A DNA stretch of 64,000 bases from contig NZ_JALJZZ010000006.1 of the NCBI RefSeq assembly GCF_024171565.1, positions 1-64,000 on the forward strand. Reading direction: 5' to 3'. Below, piece by piece: positions 9,224 to 19,474 of this stretch. The notes beneath the pieces were generated by a model. That model was not told the origin of the DNA. It saw only the letters and a program-made list of their open reading frames with translations, and did no database searches. Numbering within the stretch: position 1 is the stretch's first letter; each line of letters opens with the position of its first letter. Position numbers and translations under genes: made by a program. Source of the DNA: Okibacterium sp. HSC-33S16. Lineage in GTDB: Bacteria; Actinomycetota; Actinomycetes; Actinomycetales; Microbacteriaceae.

Positions 9224-10129
9224 ATGGCGCTGACGCGGGACCTTGACCAGTACCTCCGTCATGTCTCGATTGAGCGGGGCCTCTCGGCGAACACCGTGGC
9301 CGCCTACCGCCGCGATCTGACGCTATACCTCGAGTGGCTCGCGTCACGGGAGGTCACCGAGATCGTCGACGTCGAGCGGCAGCACGTTTCGGATTTTCTC
9401 CGGGATCTCGCCACCCGTGAAGACTCGCCGCTCACCGCGACGTCGCTCGCCCGGGTGCTCTCGTCGGTGCGCGGGCTGCATCGGTTCCTTCTCGACGAGG
9501 AGGCGATCGAGGTTGACGTGGCGCGCGACATCAAGCCGCCCAAACTGCCCAGTCGGCTGCCCAAGGCGCTTCCGCTTGAATCGGTGACCGCCCTGCTCGA
9601 AGCGACAGGTGGCGATGATCCGCAGTCGCTGCGCGACCGGGCGCTGCTGGAATTGCTCTACGCGACAGGTGCCCGCGTGTCGGAAGCGGTGTCGCTCAAC
9701 GTCGACGACGTCTTCGATGAAGACATCGTGCGGCTGACGGGCAAGGGGAACAAGGAACGGATCGTCCCGGTCGGTTCGTACGCCCGGGACGCGCTCGACG
9801 CCTATCTTGTGCGGGCCCGCCCGGTGTTCTCCGTGCGTGGCACCGCGACGCCCGCGCTGTTCCTCGGGCTGCGCGGCCAGCGAGTGTCCCGGCAAAACGC
9901 CTGGCTGATCATCCGCGCGGCGGCCGAACGCGCCGGCCTGACCACCGAGGTGTCGCCGCACACGCTCCGGCACTCCTTCGCCACGCACCTCTTGCAGGGT
10001 GGTGCTGACGTGCGCGTAGTGCAGGAGCTTCTCGGGCACTCGTCGGTCGCCACCACCCAGATCTACACTCTGGTCACAGCAGACACTCTGCGTGACATGT
10101 ACACCACCGCGCACCCCCGCGCCCGCTGA
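9224..10129 (+). CDS. xerD: Site-specific tyrosine recombinase XerD
   Basis: This 301-residue tyrosine recombinase resolves chromosome dimers at dif, together with XerC. A SAM-like N-terminal domain covers about residues 1-90. The catalytic domain shows the first Arg in ATGARVSEAVSLN, the HTLRHSFATHLL box, the LLGHSSV motif and the tyrosine in TTQIYTLV. The ATG start is two bases after the NUDIX gene. Position directly before parA-scpA-scpB is the usual actinobacterial context. Confidence 0.95.
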   Translation: MALTRDLDQYLRHVSIERGLSANTVAAYRRDLTLYLEWLASREVTEIVDVERQHVSDFLRDLATREDSPLTATSLARVLSSVRGLHRFLLDEEAIEVDVARDIKPPKLPSRLPKALPLESVTALLEATGGDDPQSLRDRALLELLYATGARVSEAVSLNVDDVFDEDIVRLTGKGNKERIVPVGSYARDALDAYLVRARPVFSVRGTATPALFLGLRGQRVSRQNAWLIIRAAAERAGLTTEVSPHTLRHSFATHLLQGGADVRVVQELLGHSSVATTQIYTLVTADTLRDMYTTAHPRAR

Positions 10130-10250
10130 CCGGCGCCGTGTGGCGCGCCCGGAACGGCGGGTTTACGCGTGGCCGCACGGCTGAGCGGGGCCCGCCCGAT
10201 AGAATCGGGAACGAAACACGTCGAGAAACGATGGGAGTGGGGCAAGCCTG

Positions 10251-11135
10251 GTGGCCAAAACAAGCGAAGAGCTCTTCTCGGTGGAGACACCGATCGAAAA
10301 GAAGGGACCGACCGGTCGGACCCTTTCCGAGTTTGCTGTACCCGCACCACTCAAAAGTCATGGCCCTGCCCGCATCATTTCCCTGTGCAACCAGAAGGGC
10401 GGCGTCGGTAAGACGACGACGACGATCAGCCTGGGTGCTGCCCTCGCCGACTACGGCCGCCGGGTGCTGTGCATTGACTTCGACCCGCAGGGTGCCCTGT
10501 CAGCCGGCCTCGGCGTCAACACCCACGACGCACTCACCATCTACGACCTGTTGCTGTCGAACAAGCACCAACCGACCGATGCGATCCAGCACACCTCGGT
10601 GGACGGCCTCGACATCATCCCCGCAAACATCGACCTCTCCGCGGCCGAAGTGCACCTCGTCAACGAGGTTGCCCGGGAACAGATCCTTGCTCGTGTCCTG
10701 CGCAAGCTGACGGACGACTACGACGTCATCCTCATCGATTGCCAGCCGTCGCTCGGCCTGCTCACCGTCAACGCGCTGACCGCCAGCCACGGCGTGCTCA
10801 TCCCGCTCGAGTGCGAGTTCTTCGCGCTGCGCGGCGTTGCCCTGCTCATCGAGACCATCGAGAAGGTCAAGGACCGGCTCAACCCGGCCATTGAGCTCGA
10901 CGGCATCCTGGCCACCATGTTCGACTCGCGCACCCTGCACTCCCGTGAGGTGCTCGAGCGGGTGGTCGACGCGTTCGGCGACGACGTACTTGAAACCGTG
11001 ATCGGCCGCACCGTCAAGTTCCCGGACGCGAGCGTTGCGGGCACCCCGATCACCGAGTTCGCCCCCGAGCACGCGTCGGCCCGCGCCTACCGTCAGCTCG
11101 CGCGGGAGCTGGTTGCGCGTGGCGCTGTCGCCTGA
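10251..11135 (+). CDS. ParA family ATPase (Soj-like)
   Basis: This 294-residue deviant Walker ATPase has the motif NQKGGVGKTTTTISLGAAL near residue 46. DFDPQGALSAGLG and the later LIDCQPSLGLLT match the ParA family. An N-terminal extension of about 40 residues precedes the ATPase core. It heads the parA-scpA-scpB set, so it is likely to act with the ScpAB-SMC condensin. This copy is separate from the oriC-linked ParA, and no parB is nearby. A 121-base gap before it can hold the operon promoter. Confidence 0.93.
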   Translation: MAKTSEELFSVETPIEKKGPTGRTLSEFAVPAPLKSHGPARIISLCNQKGGVGKTTTTISLGAALADYGRRVLCIDFDPQGALSAGLGVNTHDALTIYDLLLSNKHQPTDAIQHTSVDGLDIIPANIDLSAAEVHLVNEVAREQILARVLRKLTDDYDVILIDCQPSLGLLTVNALTASHGVLIPLECEFFALRGVALLIETIEKVKDRLNPAIELDGILATMFDSRTLHSREVLERVVDAFGDDVLETVIGRTVKFPDASVAGTPITEFAPEHASARAYRQLARELVARGAVA

Positions 11136-11961
11136 CACCGCCCGGGCGCAGACAGCCACGCCCGATCAGCAGCAGGGCCCGACCGGATTCCAGGTCGCGC
11201 TCGGCAACTTTGAGGGGCCGTTCGACCTGCTGCTCTCGCTGATCAGCAAACACGAACTCGACATCACCGAGATCTCGCTGTCGAAGGTGACCGACGAGTT
11301 CATCAGCTACCTCCGCAGCCTGGACTCGGCCGAAGAGCTCGACCAGGCCAGCGAGTTCCTCGTGGTGGCGGCGACCCTGCTCGACCTCAAGATTGCCGGG
11401 CTGCTGCCGCAGGGCGAGCTCGTCGACGCCGAAGACGTCGCGCTCCTCGAAGCCCGCGACCTGCTGTTCGCCCGGCTGCTTCAGTACCGCGCGTTCAAGG
11501 AGGCGTCCGCGTGGTTTGCCGAGAAGTTCGACACCGAAGCCAACCGGCACCCCCGGTCGGTGCGGCTGGAAGACAAGTTCCGGCAGCGCAAACCCGAACT
11601 GGTCTGGACCGTCACGCTCGACGACTTCGCAGCCCTCGCCACGCTGGCCCTGACCCCGCGCGAAATCCCGGTGGTCGGCCTCGAGCACCTGCACGCCCCG
11701 CTGATCAGTATCCGTGAGCAGGCAGCGCACGTCGTTGCTCTGCTCAAGCACGGTGAACCCATGTCGTTCCGGCAGCTCATCGCCGGTGCCGACGCGAAAG
11801 GCATCATCATCGCCCGCTTCCTCGCGGTGCTTGAGCTCTACCGCCGGGCGGCGCTGAGCTTCGAGCAGCTCGAACCGCTCGGCGAACTCACCCTGCGCTG
11901 GACCGCCGAAAACTTCACCGAAGAGACCCTCGCGAACCTCGGAGCCGACTATGACAATTGA
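11119..11961 (+). CDS. scpA: Segregation and condensation protein A
   Basis: This kleisin subunit of bacterial condensin is about 280 residues from the GTG at 11119; a TTG two codons upstream is an alternative. The N-terminal domain GNFEGPFDLLLSLISKHELD is diagnostic, and the C-terminal winged helix (LGELTLRWTAENF) is present. It bridges the SMC heads with ScpB. It overlaps both parA and scpB, so the three are translationally coupled. Confidence 0.95.
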   Translation: MALSPDTARAQTATPDQQQGPTGFQVALGNFEGPFDLLLSLISKHELDITEISLSKVTDEFISYLRSLDSAEELDQASEFLVVAATLLDLKIAGLLPQGELVDAEDVALLEARDLLFARLLQYRAFKEASAWFAEKFDTEANRHPRSVRLEDKFRQRKPELVWTVTLDDFAALATLALTPREIPVVGLEHLHAPLISIREQAAHVVALLKHGEPMSFRQLIAGADAKGIIIARFLAVLELYRRAALSFEQLEPLGELTLRWTAENFTEETLANLGADYDN

Positions 11962-12583
11962 CACCGGTACCCCCGATACAGATGTTGATCACACGGATGC
12001 TTCCAGCGCCACGCCAGCTCCCGCCCCGACGCCCGACCTCGAACGAGCCCTCGAAGCCATTCTGATGATTGCGGACGAACCGCAGAGCATCGTCAGCCTC
12101 GCAACGGCGCTGCGTTCCCCGGTGAAGGCGGTACGGGCGGCGATCGACCGGCTGGTGGCCGACTTCGACGGCGTCGACGGCACGGTCCGCCGTGGGTTCG
12201 AGCTGCGCGAGGTGGGCGGTGGCTGGCGCTTCTACGTCCGTGACGAGTACGACACCGCTGTCACCGACTTCGTGGCGAGCGAAAACCCGAGCAAGCTGTC
12301 ACAAGCCGCGCTCGAGACGCTCGCGGTCATCGCGTACAAGCAGCCGATCACCCGCGGGTCCATCGCTTCCATCCGCGCGGTCAACGTCGACTCCGTTGTG
12401 CGCACGCTCGCCGGCCGCGGTCTGATCACCGAGTTGTTCACCGACAGTGAGACCGGCGCCATCAACTACGGCACCACCGACCTCCTCCTGCAACAGCTCG
12501 GCATCAACTCGATCGACGAACTGCCCCCTCTTTCCCCCCTGCTCGCCGACGGCACCGAAGGATTCACCAGTGACTTCCGATAA
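11951..12583 (+). CDS. scpB: Segregation and condensation protein B
   Basis: This 210-residue protein has tandem winged-helix domains (LERALEAILMIADEPQSI and ALETLAVIAYKQPITRGSI), the ScpB signature. It dimerises and binds ScpA in the SMC complex. The ATG start lies inside the scpA end, and the next gene starts before its stop. Confidence 0.95.
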   Translation: MTIDTGTPDTDVDHTDASSATPAPAPTPDLERALEAILMIADEPQSIVSLATALRSPVKAVRAAIDRLVADFDGVDGTVRRGFELREVGGGWRFYVRDEYDTAVTDFVASENPSKLSQAALETLAVIAYKQPITRGSIASIRAVNVDSVVRTLAGRGLITELFTDSETGAINYGTTDLLLQQLGINSIDELPPLSPLLADGTEGFTSDFR

Positions 12584-13463
12584 CCCCACCCCCTCCGAGG
12601 ACTTCGAGTCCGACGCACAGCCGGCCGACAAGCCACGGTTCGACCCGTTCGAACCCGAAGGCGTTCGGCTCCAAAAGGTGCTGGCCGCCGCCGGCGTCGC
12701 CTCTCGCCGCGTGTCCGAGCAGTACATCGTAGAAGGTCGCGTTCGCGTGAACGGCGTCGTTGTGCGCGAGCTCGGCCGGCGTATCGACCCGGAGAACGAC
12801 CAGGTCGAGGTCAACAACGTTCCCGTCCAGCTCGACACCACGAAGCGCTATGTCGTGCTCAACAAGCCGGTCGGTGTTGTGAGCACCATGGCTGATGAGC
12901 GCGGCCGTGCCGACCTCACCCAGTACACACACGACTACGACGAGCGGCTGTTCAACGTTGGCCGCCTCGACGCCGAAACGAGCGGCCTGCTCATCCTCAC
13001 CAACGACGGCGACCTCGCGCACATGCTCGCGCACCCCTCGTTTGGCGTGCTGAAAACCTACATCGCCAAGGTGTCCGGTCGCGTGACCGCTCAAGACATT
13101 GCGACGCTCACCCGCGGCATCGAGCTTGAGGACGGCGTCATCGCCGCCGACAAGGCCCGGCTCCTGGCCGGCCAGTCCAGCGGAGACAGCAGCCTCGTCG
13201 AAATCACCCTGCACTCCGGCAAGAACCGCATCGTTCGCCGCATGCTCGCGGCCATCGGCCACCCCGTGCTTGAACTCGTGCGCCGCCAGTTCGGCCCGGT
13301 CAGCCTCGGCACCCTCCGCCCGGGGCAGACGCGCGAACTGACTAAAGTTGAACTCGGTGAGCTTCTCACGATTTCGCGAGAGGTCACCAAACTCGACAAA
13401 GCCGAGCGAGACGCCGAGCGTGCTGCAGCCCGCGCGGCCGCAGAAACCGAACCCTCCGAATAG
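12570..13463 (+). CDS. rluB: 23S rRNA pseudouridine synthase, RluB/RsuA family
   Basis: This protein is 297 residues from the GTG at 12570. After a short acidic leader it has an S4 domain (about residues 30-75, VRLQKVLAAAGVASRR). The RsuA-type catalytic motif is GRLDAETSGLLILTNDGDL, with the catalytic aspartate. A charged Ala/Glu-rich tail ends it. The start overlaps scpB. RluB forms a pseudouridine in 23S rRNA helix 89 in other bacteria, and the scpAB-rluB order is widely conserved. Confidence 0.93.
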   Translation: MTSDNPTPSEDFESDAQPADKPRFDPFEPEGVRLQKVLAAAGVASRRVSEQYIVEGRVRVNGVVVRELGRRIDPENDQVEVNNVPVQLDTTKRYVVLNKPVGVVSTMADERGRADLTQYTHDYDERLFNVGRLDAETSGLLILTNDGDLAHMLAHPSFGVLKTYIAKVSGRVTAQDIATLTRGIELEDGVIAADKARLLAGQSSGDSSLVEITLHSGKNRIVRRMLAAIGHPVLELVRRQFGPVSLGTLRPGQTRELTKVELGELLTISREVTKLDKAERDAERAAARAAAETEPSE

Positions 13464-13472
13464 AGCAGCCCC

Positions 13473-14564
13473 GTGAGCACTACCCCGTCCCGGTTGACCG
13501 GACAGGTCCGCATCGTCGGCGCAGGCCTGCTCGGTGCCAGCATCGGTCTGGCGCTGCGCGCCAACGGCGTCGACGTGATCCTCGCCGACTCCTCGCCGGC
13601 CCAGCTGAAGCTCGCCGTCGATTACGGTGCCGGCCGGGTCGAACGGGACGGTGATAATCCTCGCCTCGTAGTGGTGAGCGTTCCACCGGATGTCACAGCG
13701 AACGTCATCGAGGCAGAGCTCGCTCGATTCCCGTCCGCTGTGGTCACCGACGTGGCGAGCGTGAAACTCGAGCCGTTCCTTGCCCTGAAAAATCGGGGTG
13801 TGGACCTGACCCAGTACATCGGGTCGCACCCCTTGGCCGGGCGGGAACGCGGGGGAGCGATCTCCGCCCGCGCCGACCTGTTCCTCGGTCGGCCGTGGGT
13901 GGTCTGCCGTGACGAGGAGACGCCTCCGGAAGCGCTCGCGCTCGTCGAAGACCTCGCCCTCGACCTCGGTGCGAGCCCGATTGAAATGACCCCGGACGAG
14001 CACGACAGTTCGGTGGGCCTCGTCTCGCACGTACCGCAACTCGTTGCGAGTCTCCTCGCGAAGCAGCTCGTGCACGCACCGGACTCCGCCGTCCGGCTCA
14101 CCGGCCAGGGCCTCCGCGACACCACACGGATCGCGTCGAGCGCTCCCGAGCTCTGGGTACAGATCCTCGCCTCCAACGCCGAACCGGTCGTCGACGTGCT
14201 CGACGCGTTCGCGGCCGACCTTGCCCGGGTGACCGAGGCGTTGCGCGGACCCGACGCTCCCGGAGCTCGCCGCACCATTGCCGACGCCATCGCGGCCGGC
14301 AACAGCGGTGTGGCCCGGCTGCCGGGCAAGCACGGCCAGGACCGCCGCTACGAAACCATCGTCGTCATGGTCGACGACACCCCCGGCCAATTGGGCAAGC
14401 TCCTCACCGAACTCGGTGACATTGGAGTGAACATGGAAGACCTGCGACTGGAGCACTCACCCGGTGCCCAAATCGGCCTCGCCGAGATCGCCGTTCTTCC
14501 CGAGGTCCAGCAACGCGCCATCGATGACCTCGAGGCGCGCGGCTGGCGGATTGCGAGCACATAA
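13473..14564 (+). CDS. tyrA: Prephenate dehydrogenase with ACT domain
   Basis: This 363-residue NAD-dependent enzyme makes 4-hydroxyphenylpyruvate in tyrosine synthesis. The Rossmann motif is [18 protein letters not shown], and the conserved [12 protein letters not shown] is near residue 115. A C-terminal ACT domain ([20 protein letters not shown]) probably confers feedback control by an aromatic amino acid. It starts with GTG nine bases after rluB. Confidence 0.94.
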   Translation: MSTTPSRLTGQVRIVGAGLLGASIGLALRANGVDVILADSSPAQLKLAVDYGAGRVERDGDNPRLVVVSVPPDVTANVIEAELARFPSAVVTDVASVKLEPFLALKNRGVDLTQYIGSHPLAGRERGGAISARADLFLGRPWVVCRDEETPPEALALVEDLALDLGASPIEMTPDEHDSSVGLVSHVPQLVASLLAKQLVHAPDSAVRLTGQGLRDTTRIASSAPELWVQILASNAEPVVDVLDAFAADLARVTEALRGPDAPGARRTIADAIAAGNSGVARLPGKHGQDRRYETIVVMVDDTPGQLGKLLTELGDIGVNMEDLRLEHSPGAQIGLAEIAVLPEVQQRAIDDLEARGWRIAST

Positions 14565-14566
14565 GA

Positions 14567-15235
14567 GTGACGAACACCGTAGTAGCCGTCGACGGTCCAG
14601 CCGGAAGCGGAAAATCCAGTGTCTCCAAGGCAGCCGCGAAGCGACTCGGCTTCGCGTTCCTCGACACCGGTGCCGCCTATCGCGCACTGGCGTGGCACGT
14701 CCTCGATTCGAACGCGGACCCGGAGCAGGCGACCGAGGTGATTTCCTCCCTCGCAGGTTTTGACTACGCGATCGGGACGGACCCGGATGGGTACGCTGTG
14801 CACGTGGCCGGAACGGACGTGACGGACAGCATCCGTGAACCGCGTGTTTCTGCCGCGGTGAGTGCTGTCGCTCGCGTTCCTGAGGTTCGCAACCACCTCA
14901 CCGCACTGTTCCGGAGCATCATTCGGGACAGCGACAAGGCCGGAATCATCGTCGAGGGACGTGACATCACCACGGTGGTGGCACCGGACGCCACAGCGCG
15001 CATTCTGCTCACAGCCAGCGAAGAGGCTAGAATGTCAAGACGCTCTGCAGAACTTGTGACTGAGTCGGCCTCCGACGTCGCGATTGCGCTGCAGAAGCGT
15101 GATCGCGCGGACTCGCGCGTCGTCGACTTCATGACTGCAGCGGATGGCGTTGTCACCGTCGATTCCACACACCTGAACTTTGACGAAACCGTCGATGCCG
15201 TACTCGACGTGATTCGCACCTCGCAAGAAACGTAG
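14567..15235 (+). CDS. cmk: Cytidylate kinase
   Basis: This 222-residue P-loop kinase phosphorylates CMP and dCMP. The P-loop is [13 protein letters not shown], followed by [12 protein letters not shown] and the [12 protein letters not shown] region. It begins with GTG two bases after tyrA and precedes der, the normal actinobacterial order. Confidence 0.96.
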   Translation: MTNTVVAVDGPAGSGKSSVSKAAAKRLGFAFLDTGAAYRALAWHVLDSNADPEQATEVISSLAGFDYAIGTDPDGYAVHVAGTDVTDSIREPRVSAAVSAVARVPEVRNHLTALFRSIIRDSDKAGIIVEGRDITTVVAPDATARILLTASEEARMSRRSAELVTESASDVAIALQKRDRADSRVVDFMTAADGVVTVDSTHLNFDETVDAVLDVIRTSQET

Positions 15236-15278
15236 AGTGCCCGCGCATCCGCGCGGCACGATCGTAGAGAGAGACAAC

Positions 15279-16793
15279 ATGGCTGACGCCTTTGACGAGA
15301 ACACCACCGACTACGACGATCGACTCGTCGAGCGTATGAGCGACATCGACGAAGAGCTCGCCTCTCGTCGCGCCGACGCGCTGCGCAGCGGGCTCAACGA
15401 CTATGACCTCGGCGACGAGGACCTCGAGATTCTCGAGTTGACGACCGACGACCCCGACGCGATTCACTACCTGCCCGCGTTGCCGGTGCTCGCGATCGTC
15501 GGTCGCCCGAACGTGGGCAAGTCAGCGCTCGTCAACCGGATCCTCGGCCGCCGTGAGGCCGTCGTCGAAGACACCCCCGGCGTCACCCGCGACCGGGTGA
15601 AGTACAAGGCCGAGTGGAACGAACGCCAGTTCACCCTCGTCGACACCGGCGGATGGGAGCCGGACGCCAAGGGCATCGACGCGTCAGTGGCCGCGCAGGC
15701 CGAGGTCGCCATTGACCTCTCCGACGCTGTGCTCTTCGTTGTCGACGCCAACGTCGGGGCAACCGCCACCGACGAGCACGTCGTTCGCCTGCTGCGCAAG
15801 ATCGACAAGCCCGTCTTCCTCGTGGCCAACAAGGTCGACGATGTGCGCCAGGAGCCGAACGCTGCCTCGCTGTGGTCACTCGGCCTCGGCGAGCCGTACC
15901 CGGTCTCAGCACTGCATGGCCGCAACGTGGCCGACCTGCTCGACCTCATCATGACCAAGCTGCCCGAAGTGTCAGCTGTCGCGAAAGAAGAGGTCGGGGG
16001 ACCCCGCCGCGTCGCGATCCTCGGTCGCCCGAACGTGGGCAAGTCGAGCCTTCTCAACAAGGCCGCCGGTGAAGAACGCGTCGTCGTCAACGAGCTCGCC
16101 GGAACCACGCGTGACCCGGTCGATGAGCAGGTCGAGATCGGCGGAAAGGTGTGGCGGTTCGTCGACACCGCCGGTATCCGCCGTCGCGTTCACCTGCAGC
16201 AGGGCGCAGACTTCTACGCCACCCTGCGCACGAGTGCTGCGCTGGAGAAGGCCGAAGTTGCCGTCGTCATGCTCGACGTCTCCGAGCCGATCAGCGAGCA
16301 GGACGTGCGCATCATCGACCTCGTCCTCGAGTCCGGTCGCGCCCTCGTTCTCGCCTTCAACAAGTGGGACCTCCTCGACGACGAACGCCGTCGCTACTTG
16401 GAACGTGAGATCGAGCAGGACCTTGCGCACGTGTCCTGGGCGCCGCGCGTCAATATCTCGGCCCGCACCGGTCGTCACATGGAGAAGCTGGTTCCGGCGC
16501 TCGAACTCGCGCTCGAGTCGTGGGACACCCGCCTGCCCACCGGTAAGTTTAACGCGTTCCTCGCCGAACTCACCGCAGAGCACCCGCACCCGGTTCGCGG
16601 TGGCAAGCAGCCGCGCATCCTGTTCGGCACCCAGGCCTCGAGCCGCCCGCCGACATTCGTGCTCTTCACCACCGGATTCCTCGACCCGGGCTACCGTCGC
16701 TACATCCAGCGTCGCCTCCGCGAGGTCTACGGCTTCGAAGGCAGCCCGATCAACGTCAACATGCGTGTGCGTGAGAAGCGCAAACGGTCATAA
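15279..16793 (+). CDS. der: Ribosome biogenesis GTPase Der
   Basis: This protein has 504 residues and two tandem GTPase domains, with P-loops [14 protein letters not shown] and [14 protein letters not shown]. It ends in a KH-like domain. It takes part in 50S subunit assembly. The ATG at 15279 follows a purine-rich GAGAGAGA ribosome-binding site. An upstream in-frame GTG at 15237 would add 14 poorly conserved residues. The N-terminal extension of about 65 acidic residues is common in actinobacterial Der. Confidence 0.96.
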   Translation: MADAFDENTTDYDDRLVERMSDIDEELASRRADALRSGLNDYDLGDEDLEILELTTDDPDAIHYLPALPVLAIVGRPNVGKSALVNRILGRREAVVEDTPGVTRDRVKYKAEWNERQFTLVDTGGWEPDAKGIDASVAAQAEVAIDLSDAVLFVVDANVGATATDEHVVRLLRKIDKPVFLVANKVDDVRQEPNAASLWSLGLGEPYPVSALHGRNVADLLDLIMTKLPEVSAVAKEEVGGPRRVAILGRPNVGKSSLLNKAAGEERVVVNELAGTTRDPVDEQVEIGGKVWRFVDTAGIRRRVHLQQGADFYATLRTSAALEKAEVAVVMLDVSEPISEQDVRIIDLVLESGRALVLAFNKWDLLDDERRRYLEREIEQDLAHVSWAPRVNISARTGRHMEKLVPALELALESWDTRLPTGKFNAFLAELTAEHPHPVRGGKQPRILFGTQASSRPPTFVLFTTGFLDPGYRRYIQRRLREVYGFEGSPINVNMRVREKRKRS

Positions 16794-16830
16794 ACCGCCG
16801 GGTGCTGCAGAACTCGTGAGAAGCTGAATT

Positions 16831-17739
16831 GTGACCAGCGAGTTTGTTCCCCCGCACCCGCGCAACCCGGGCGACGCCTGGGTGCACGCCGAGGACGGCT
16901 CCAAATACTGGGGCCGTTTCGGCGCAGCCGGGCTGCTCGTCGTAGACGCCGATCGCGGGATCCTGCTGCAGCACCGCGCCCTGTGGAGTCACTTCGGTGG
17001 CACCTGGGGGCTGCCCGGCGGCGCGCGCCACGAGGGCGAGGGTGCCGTCGATGGTGCCATCCGTGAGGCGAACGAAGAAGCGGCGGTGCCAACGGATGCT
17101 CTTCGGCCACGATTCTCGGCGACTCTCGATCTCGACATTTGGTCGTACGTCACCGTGGTGGCCGACGCGATCGCTCCGTTCGACCCGCGGATTGCCGACC
17201 CGGAGAGCCTCGACGTGCGGTGGGTTCCGCTCGATGAGGTGGACACGCTGCCGCTGCACCCCGGTTTTGAGTCGGCGTGGCCCGCCCTCCGGCGTGACCT
17301 TGACCGTCGACCGGTGCTCGTAGTCGACATGGCCAACGTTGTCGGCTCCCGGCCGGACGGCTGGTGGAACGACCGCGCCGGAGCGGCCGACCGACTCGGA
17401 TCACAGCTGCAGGCGCTGGCCATGACCGGCCTGCCCGCCGAGCAGTTGGGACTGCCGCAGTCACACTGGTGGCCGGATGTGGTTGCTGTGCTCGAGGGGC
17501 GGGCGAACGAGGCCACCGTGGACGACGCTGAACGATTCTCGGTGGTGCGCTCGTCGACAGACGGTGACTCGAGGATCGTCACCGAAGTGAGCCGCTTGAT
17601 GGCTGAGCCAGGGGCATCCGTCACCGTGGTGACAAGTGATCGCGGCCTGCGGGTGCGCGTGGAGGCGCTCGGAGCGGTGACCCGGGGCGCTGGGTGGCTG
17701 CGCGAGCTGCTGGACGGGGTGCCCGGCGGGGAATCGTAA
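16831..17739 (+). CDS. NUDIX hydrolase fused to a NYN/PIN-like domain
   Basis: This 302-residue protein has two parts. The N-terminal half (about 25-150) is a Nudix fold whose box GGARHEGEGAVDGAIREANE carries the REANEE core. The C-terminal half (about 160-295) begins VLVVDMANVVGSRPDGWW and ends with VTSDRGLRVRVEALGA. The pattern of acidic residues (VVDxAN, then DGDSRIV, then TSDRG) resembles NYN/PIN-type ribonuclease folds. The NYN assignment is inference from pattern. The fusion suggests coupled handling of nucleotides and RNA ends, but no substrate is known. It starts with GTG 37 bases after der. Confidence 0.82.
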   Translation: MTSEFVPPHPRNPGDAWVHAEDGSKYWGRFGAAGLLVVDADRGILLQHRALWSHFGGTWGLPGGARHEGEGAVDGAIREANEEAAVPTDALRPRFSATLDLDIWSYVTVVADAIAPFDPRIADPESLDVRWVPLDEVDTLPLHPGFESAWPALRRDLDRRPVLVVDMANVVGSRPDGWWNDRAGAADRLGSQLQALAMTGLPAEQLGLPQSHWWPDVVAVLEGRANEATVDDAERFSVVRSSTDGDSRIVTEVSRLMAEPGASVTVVTSDRGLRVRVEALGAVTRGAGWLRELLDGVPGGES

Positions 17740-17748
17740 GCTGGTCGA

Positions 17749-18708
17749 ATGCGCACTCTTCCCGTGATCCTCGACGTTGATACCGGTGTCGATGACGCCC
17801 TGGCTTTGCTTTTTGCGGCGACGCATCCCGCGATCGATGTGCGCGCCGTGACCTGTGTGGCGGGGAACGCTCCGCTCGAGCAGGTCGTCGACAACACGCT
17901 GCGCATCCTCGACGCGGCGAATGCTCCGGCGATCCCGGTCGCTGCCGGCGCTGTCCGACCGCTCCTGGCCGCGCCGCGCGTCGCCTCGCACGTGCACGGT
18001 GCCGACGGGCTTGGCGGGCTGACTCTGCCGCCAACGAGCCGGCAGGCAGCGGATGTCAGCGCGGTCGAACTAATGCGCCGCACGCTCATAGACAGTGCCG
18101 AGCCGGTCACCCTCGTCGCGCTCGCCCCGCAGACAAACCTGGCGTTGCTCGTGCGCACTCACCCCGAGGTGCTCGAGAAGATTGAGCGCATCGTCTTCAT
18201 GGGCGGCTCGGCGAGTGTGGGGAATGCGACAGCCGTGGCCGAATTCAACGTCTGGCACGACCCGGAGGCCGCAGCCATCGTCCTCGGCGCGGGGGTACCG
18301 GTGTTCATGTACGGACTCGACGTGTTCAACCAGGTGACCGTGGACGCGGCGATCGCCGAGACACTGGCCGTGGGCGACTCGCCGCTGGGGCGGGTGGTCG
18401 GTGCGCTGCTGGGCAACCGGGTCGCCCTGAGCGAGGACCGCTCGCTCGTTTACACCGGGCTCATCGGTGACGCCGGCGCGGTGTGCGCGCTCGTTGCCCC
18501 TGACGCTCTGGTCGTCGAGCGGCGGCCGGTGCGGGTCGAACTGGCGGGCTATGGCCGCGGGCAGACCGTTGTCGATCGGCGCCGGTATTCGGGTGAGGAC
18601 GCGATTCACGGCGGAGTCGGGGACTGGACGGTGATCGACGTCGCTGTCGACGTGGACGCACCGCGCTTCGCCGCCTTGTTCCTCGAGACGCTGGGACTCT
18701 CCGGCTGA
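17749..18708 (+). CDS. Inosine-uridine preferring nucleoside hydrolase
   Basis: This 319-residue nucleoside N-ribohydrolase splits nucleosides to base and ribose for salvage. The calcium-binding DVDTGVDDALALL motif is near residue 9; FMGGSASVGNATAVAEFN and the conserved later His/Asp region are present. It starts ten bases after the NUDIX fusion gene and probably shares its transcript. It converges with the GNAT gene on the other strand. Confidence 0.92.
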   Translation: MRTLPVILDVDTGVDDALALLFAATHPAIDVRAVTCVAGNAPLEQVVDNTLRILDAANAPAIPVAAGAVRPLLAAPRVASHVHGADGLGGLTLPPTSRQAADVSAVELMRRTLIDSAEPVTLVALAPQTNLALLVRTHPEVLEKIERIVFMGGSASVGNATAVAEFNVWHDPEAAAIVLGAGVPVFMYGLDVFNQVTVDAAIAETLAVGDSPLGRVVGALLGNRVALSEDRSLVYTGLIGDAGAVCALVAPDALVVERRPVRVELAGYGRGQTVVDRRRYSGEDAIHGGVGDWTVIDVAVDVDAPRFAALFLETLGLSG

Positions 18709-18723
18709 CGAACGACCGGGGCT

Positions 18724-19317
18724 TCAGATCGTGAGGTTGAGGCGCATGAGCGCCCGGTCGGGTTTCGGCCGAGACACCTCGGTGAAGCCGTTGGCAAGGA
18801 ACTGCGAGACGATGCCGTAGTAGAGGTCGGCTGACGCGACTTTCTCGCGGGCGGTCGGGTCGACCGGGTAGCCCTCGAGCACTGTCGCACCGTGAGCTCG
18901 TGCCTGCTCGATCGCGCCGGCGAGGAGTGCGGTCGCGATGCCCTTCTTACGAAAACCAACTCGAACCACGAAGCAGGTCACTGACCAGATCGACGGGTCG
19001 TCAGCCGGGTCGGGATCGGCCGCAACGCGCGTGCGGTGCAGCTCGGGGTAATTGCGCCGCGGTTCGACGGCTGACCAGCCGACGGGTTCGTCACCCAGGT
19101 ATGCGATCACGCCGGGTGGCGGGTCGAGTTCTCGAACCTGCTCGGCCAGCAAGGGTTCGCAGGTCGCTCGGCTGGCTTCCTTCCAGTCGGCCTTGTTCAT
19201 CTTGAAGAACTGGCACCAGCAGGTCGACGGGTCGCCTCGGGTGCCGAACACCGCCTGGACGTCCTGCCAGGGTGTATCCGCAACCGAAACGACGCGAATG
19301 TTCGAGTTCCCTTCCAT
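18724..19317 (-). CDS. GNAT family N-acetyltransferase
   Basis: This 197-residue acetyltransferase has the acetyl-CoA loop in FRKKGIATALLAGAIEQAR near residue 130. It contains CWCQFFKMNK near residue 30, a feature of a GNAT subgroup often seen in actinobacteria. The substrate is unknown. It converges with the nucleoside hydrolase and is divergent from the SnoaL-like gene at 19475. No ECF41-type site was seen ahead of its start. Confidence 0.85.
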   Translation of the reverse strand: MEGNSNIRVVSVADTPWQDVQAVFGTRGDPSTCWCQFFKMNKADWKEASRATCEPLLAEQVRELDPPPGVIAYLGDEPVGWSAVEPRRNYPELHRTRVAADPDPADDPSIWSVTCFVVRVGFRKKGIATALLAGAIEQARAHGATVLEGYPVDPTAREKVASADLYYGIVSQFLANGFTEVSRPKPDRALMRLNLTI

Positions 19318-19392
19318 GCCGGAAGCCTAAAGCGTATAAAGGACATCGGTCCATCGGTGCGCGGCTGGCCATGACAAAGTTCCCGATGGAAC

Positions 19393-19419
19393 GGTCACAG
19401 CGTCACGTCTCATCTGGTC
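19393..19419 (+). promoter_or_regulatory. Putative ECF41-type promoter (site 1)
   Basis: GGTCACA, then exactly 16 bases, then GGTC, ending 55 bases before the GTG of the SnoaL-like gene at 19475. It is one of seven matching sites in this island. The spacing agrees with the ECF41 consensus as I recall it (TGTCACA-N16-CGTC). Confidence 0.7.
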
Positions 19420-19474
19420 TTAGCTTGCAGTTCCGCTGAAGCGGATTCGCGAACGGGCTGAAAGGAGACCGGGC

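Noticed and set aside
12564-14456. 630-codon minus-strand open frame across rluB and tyrA
   Set aside because: It is antisense to genes with clear motifs and has no recognisable domain of its own.
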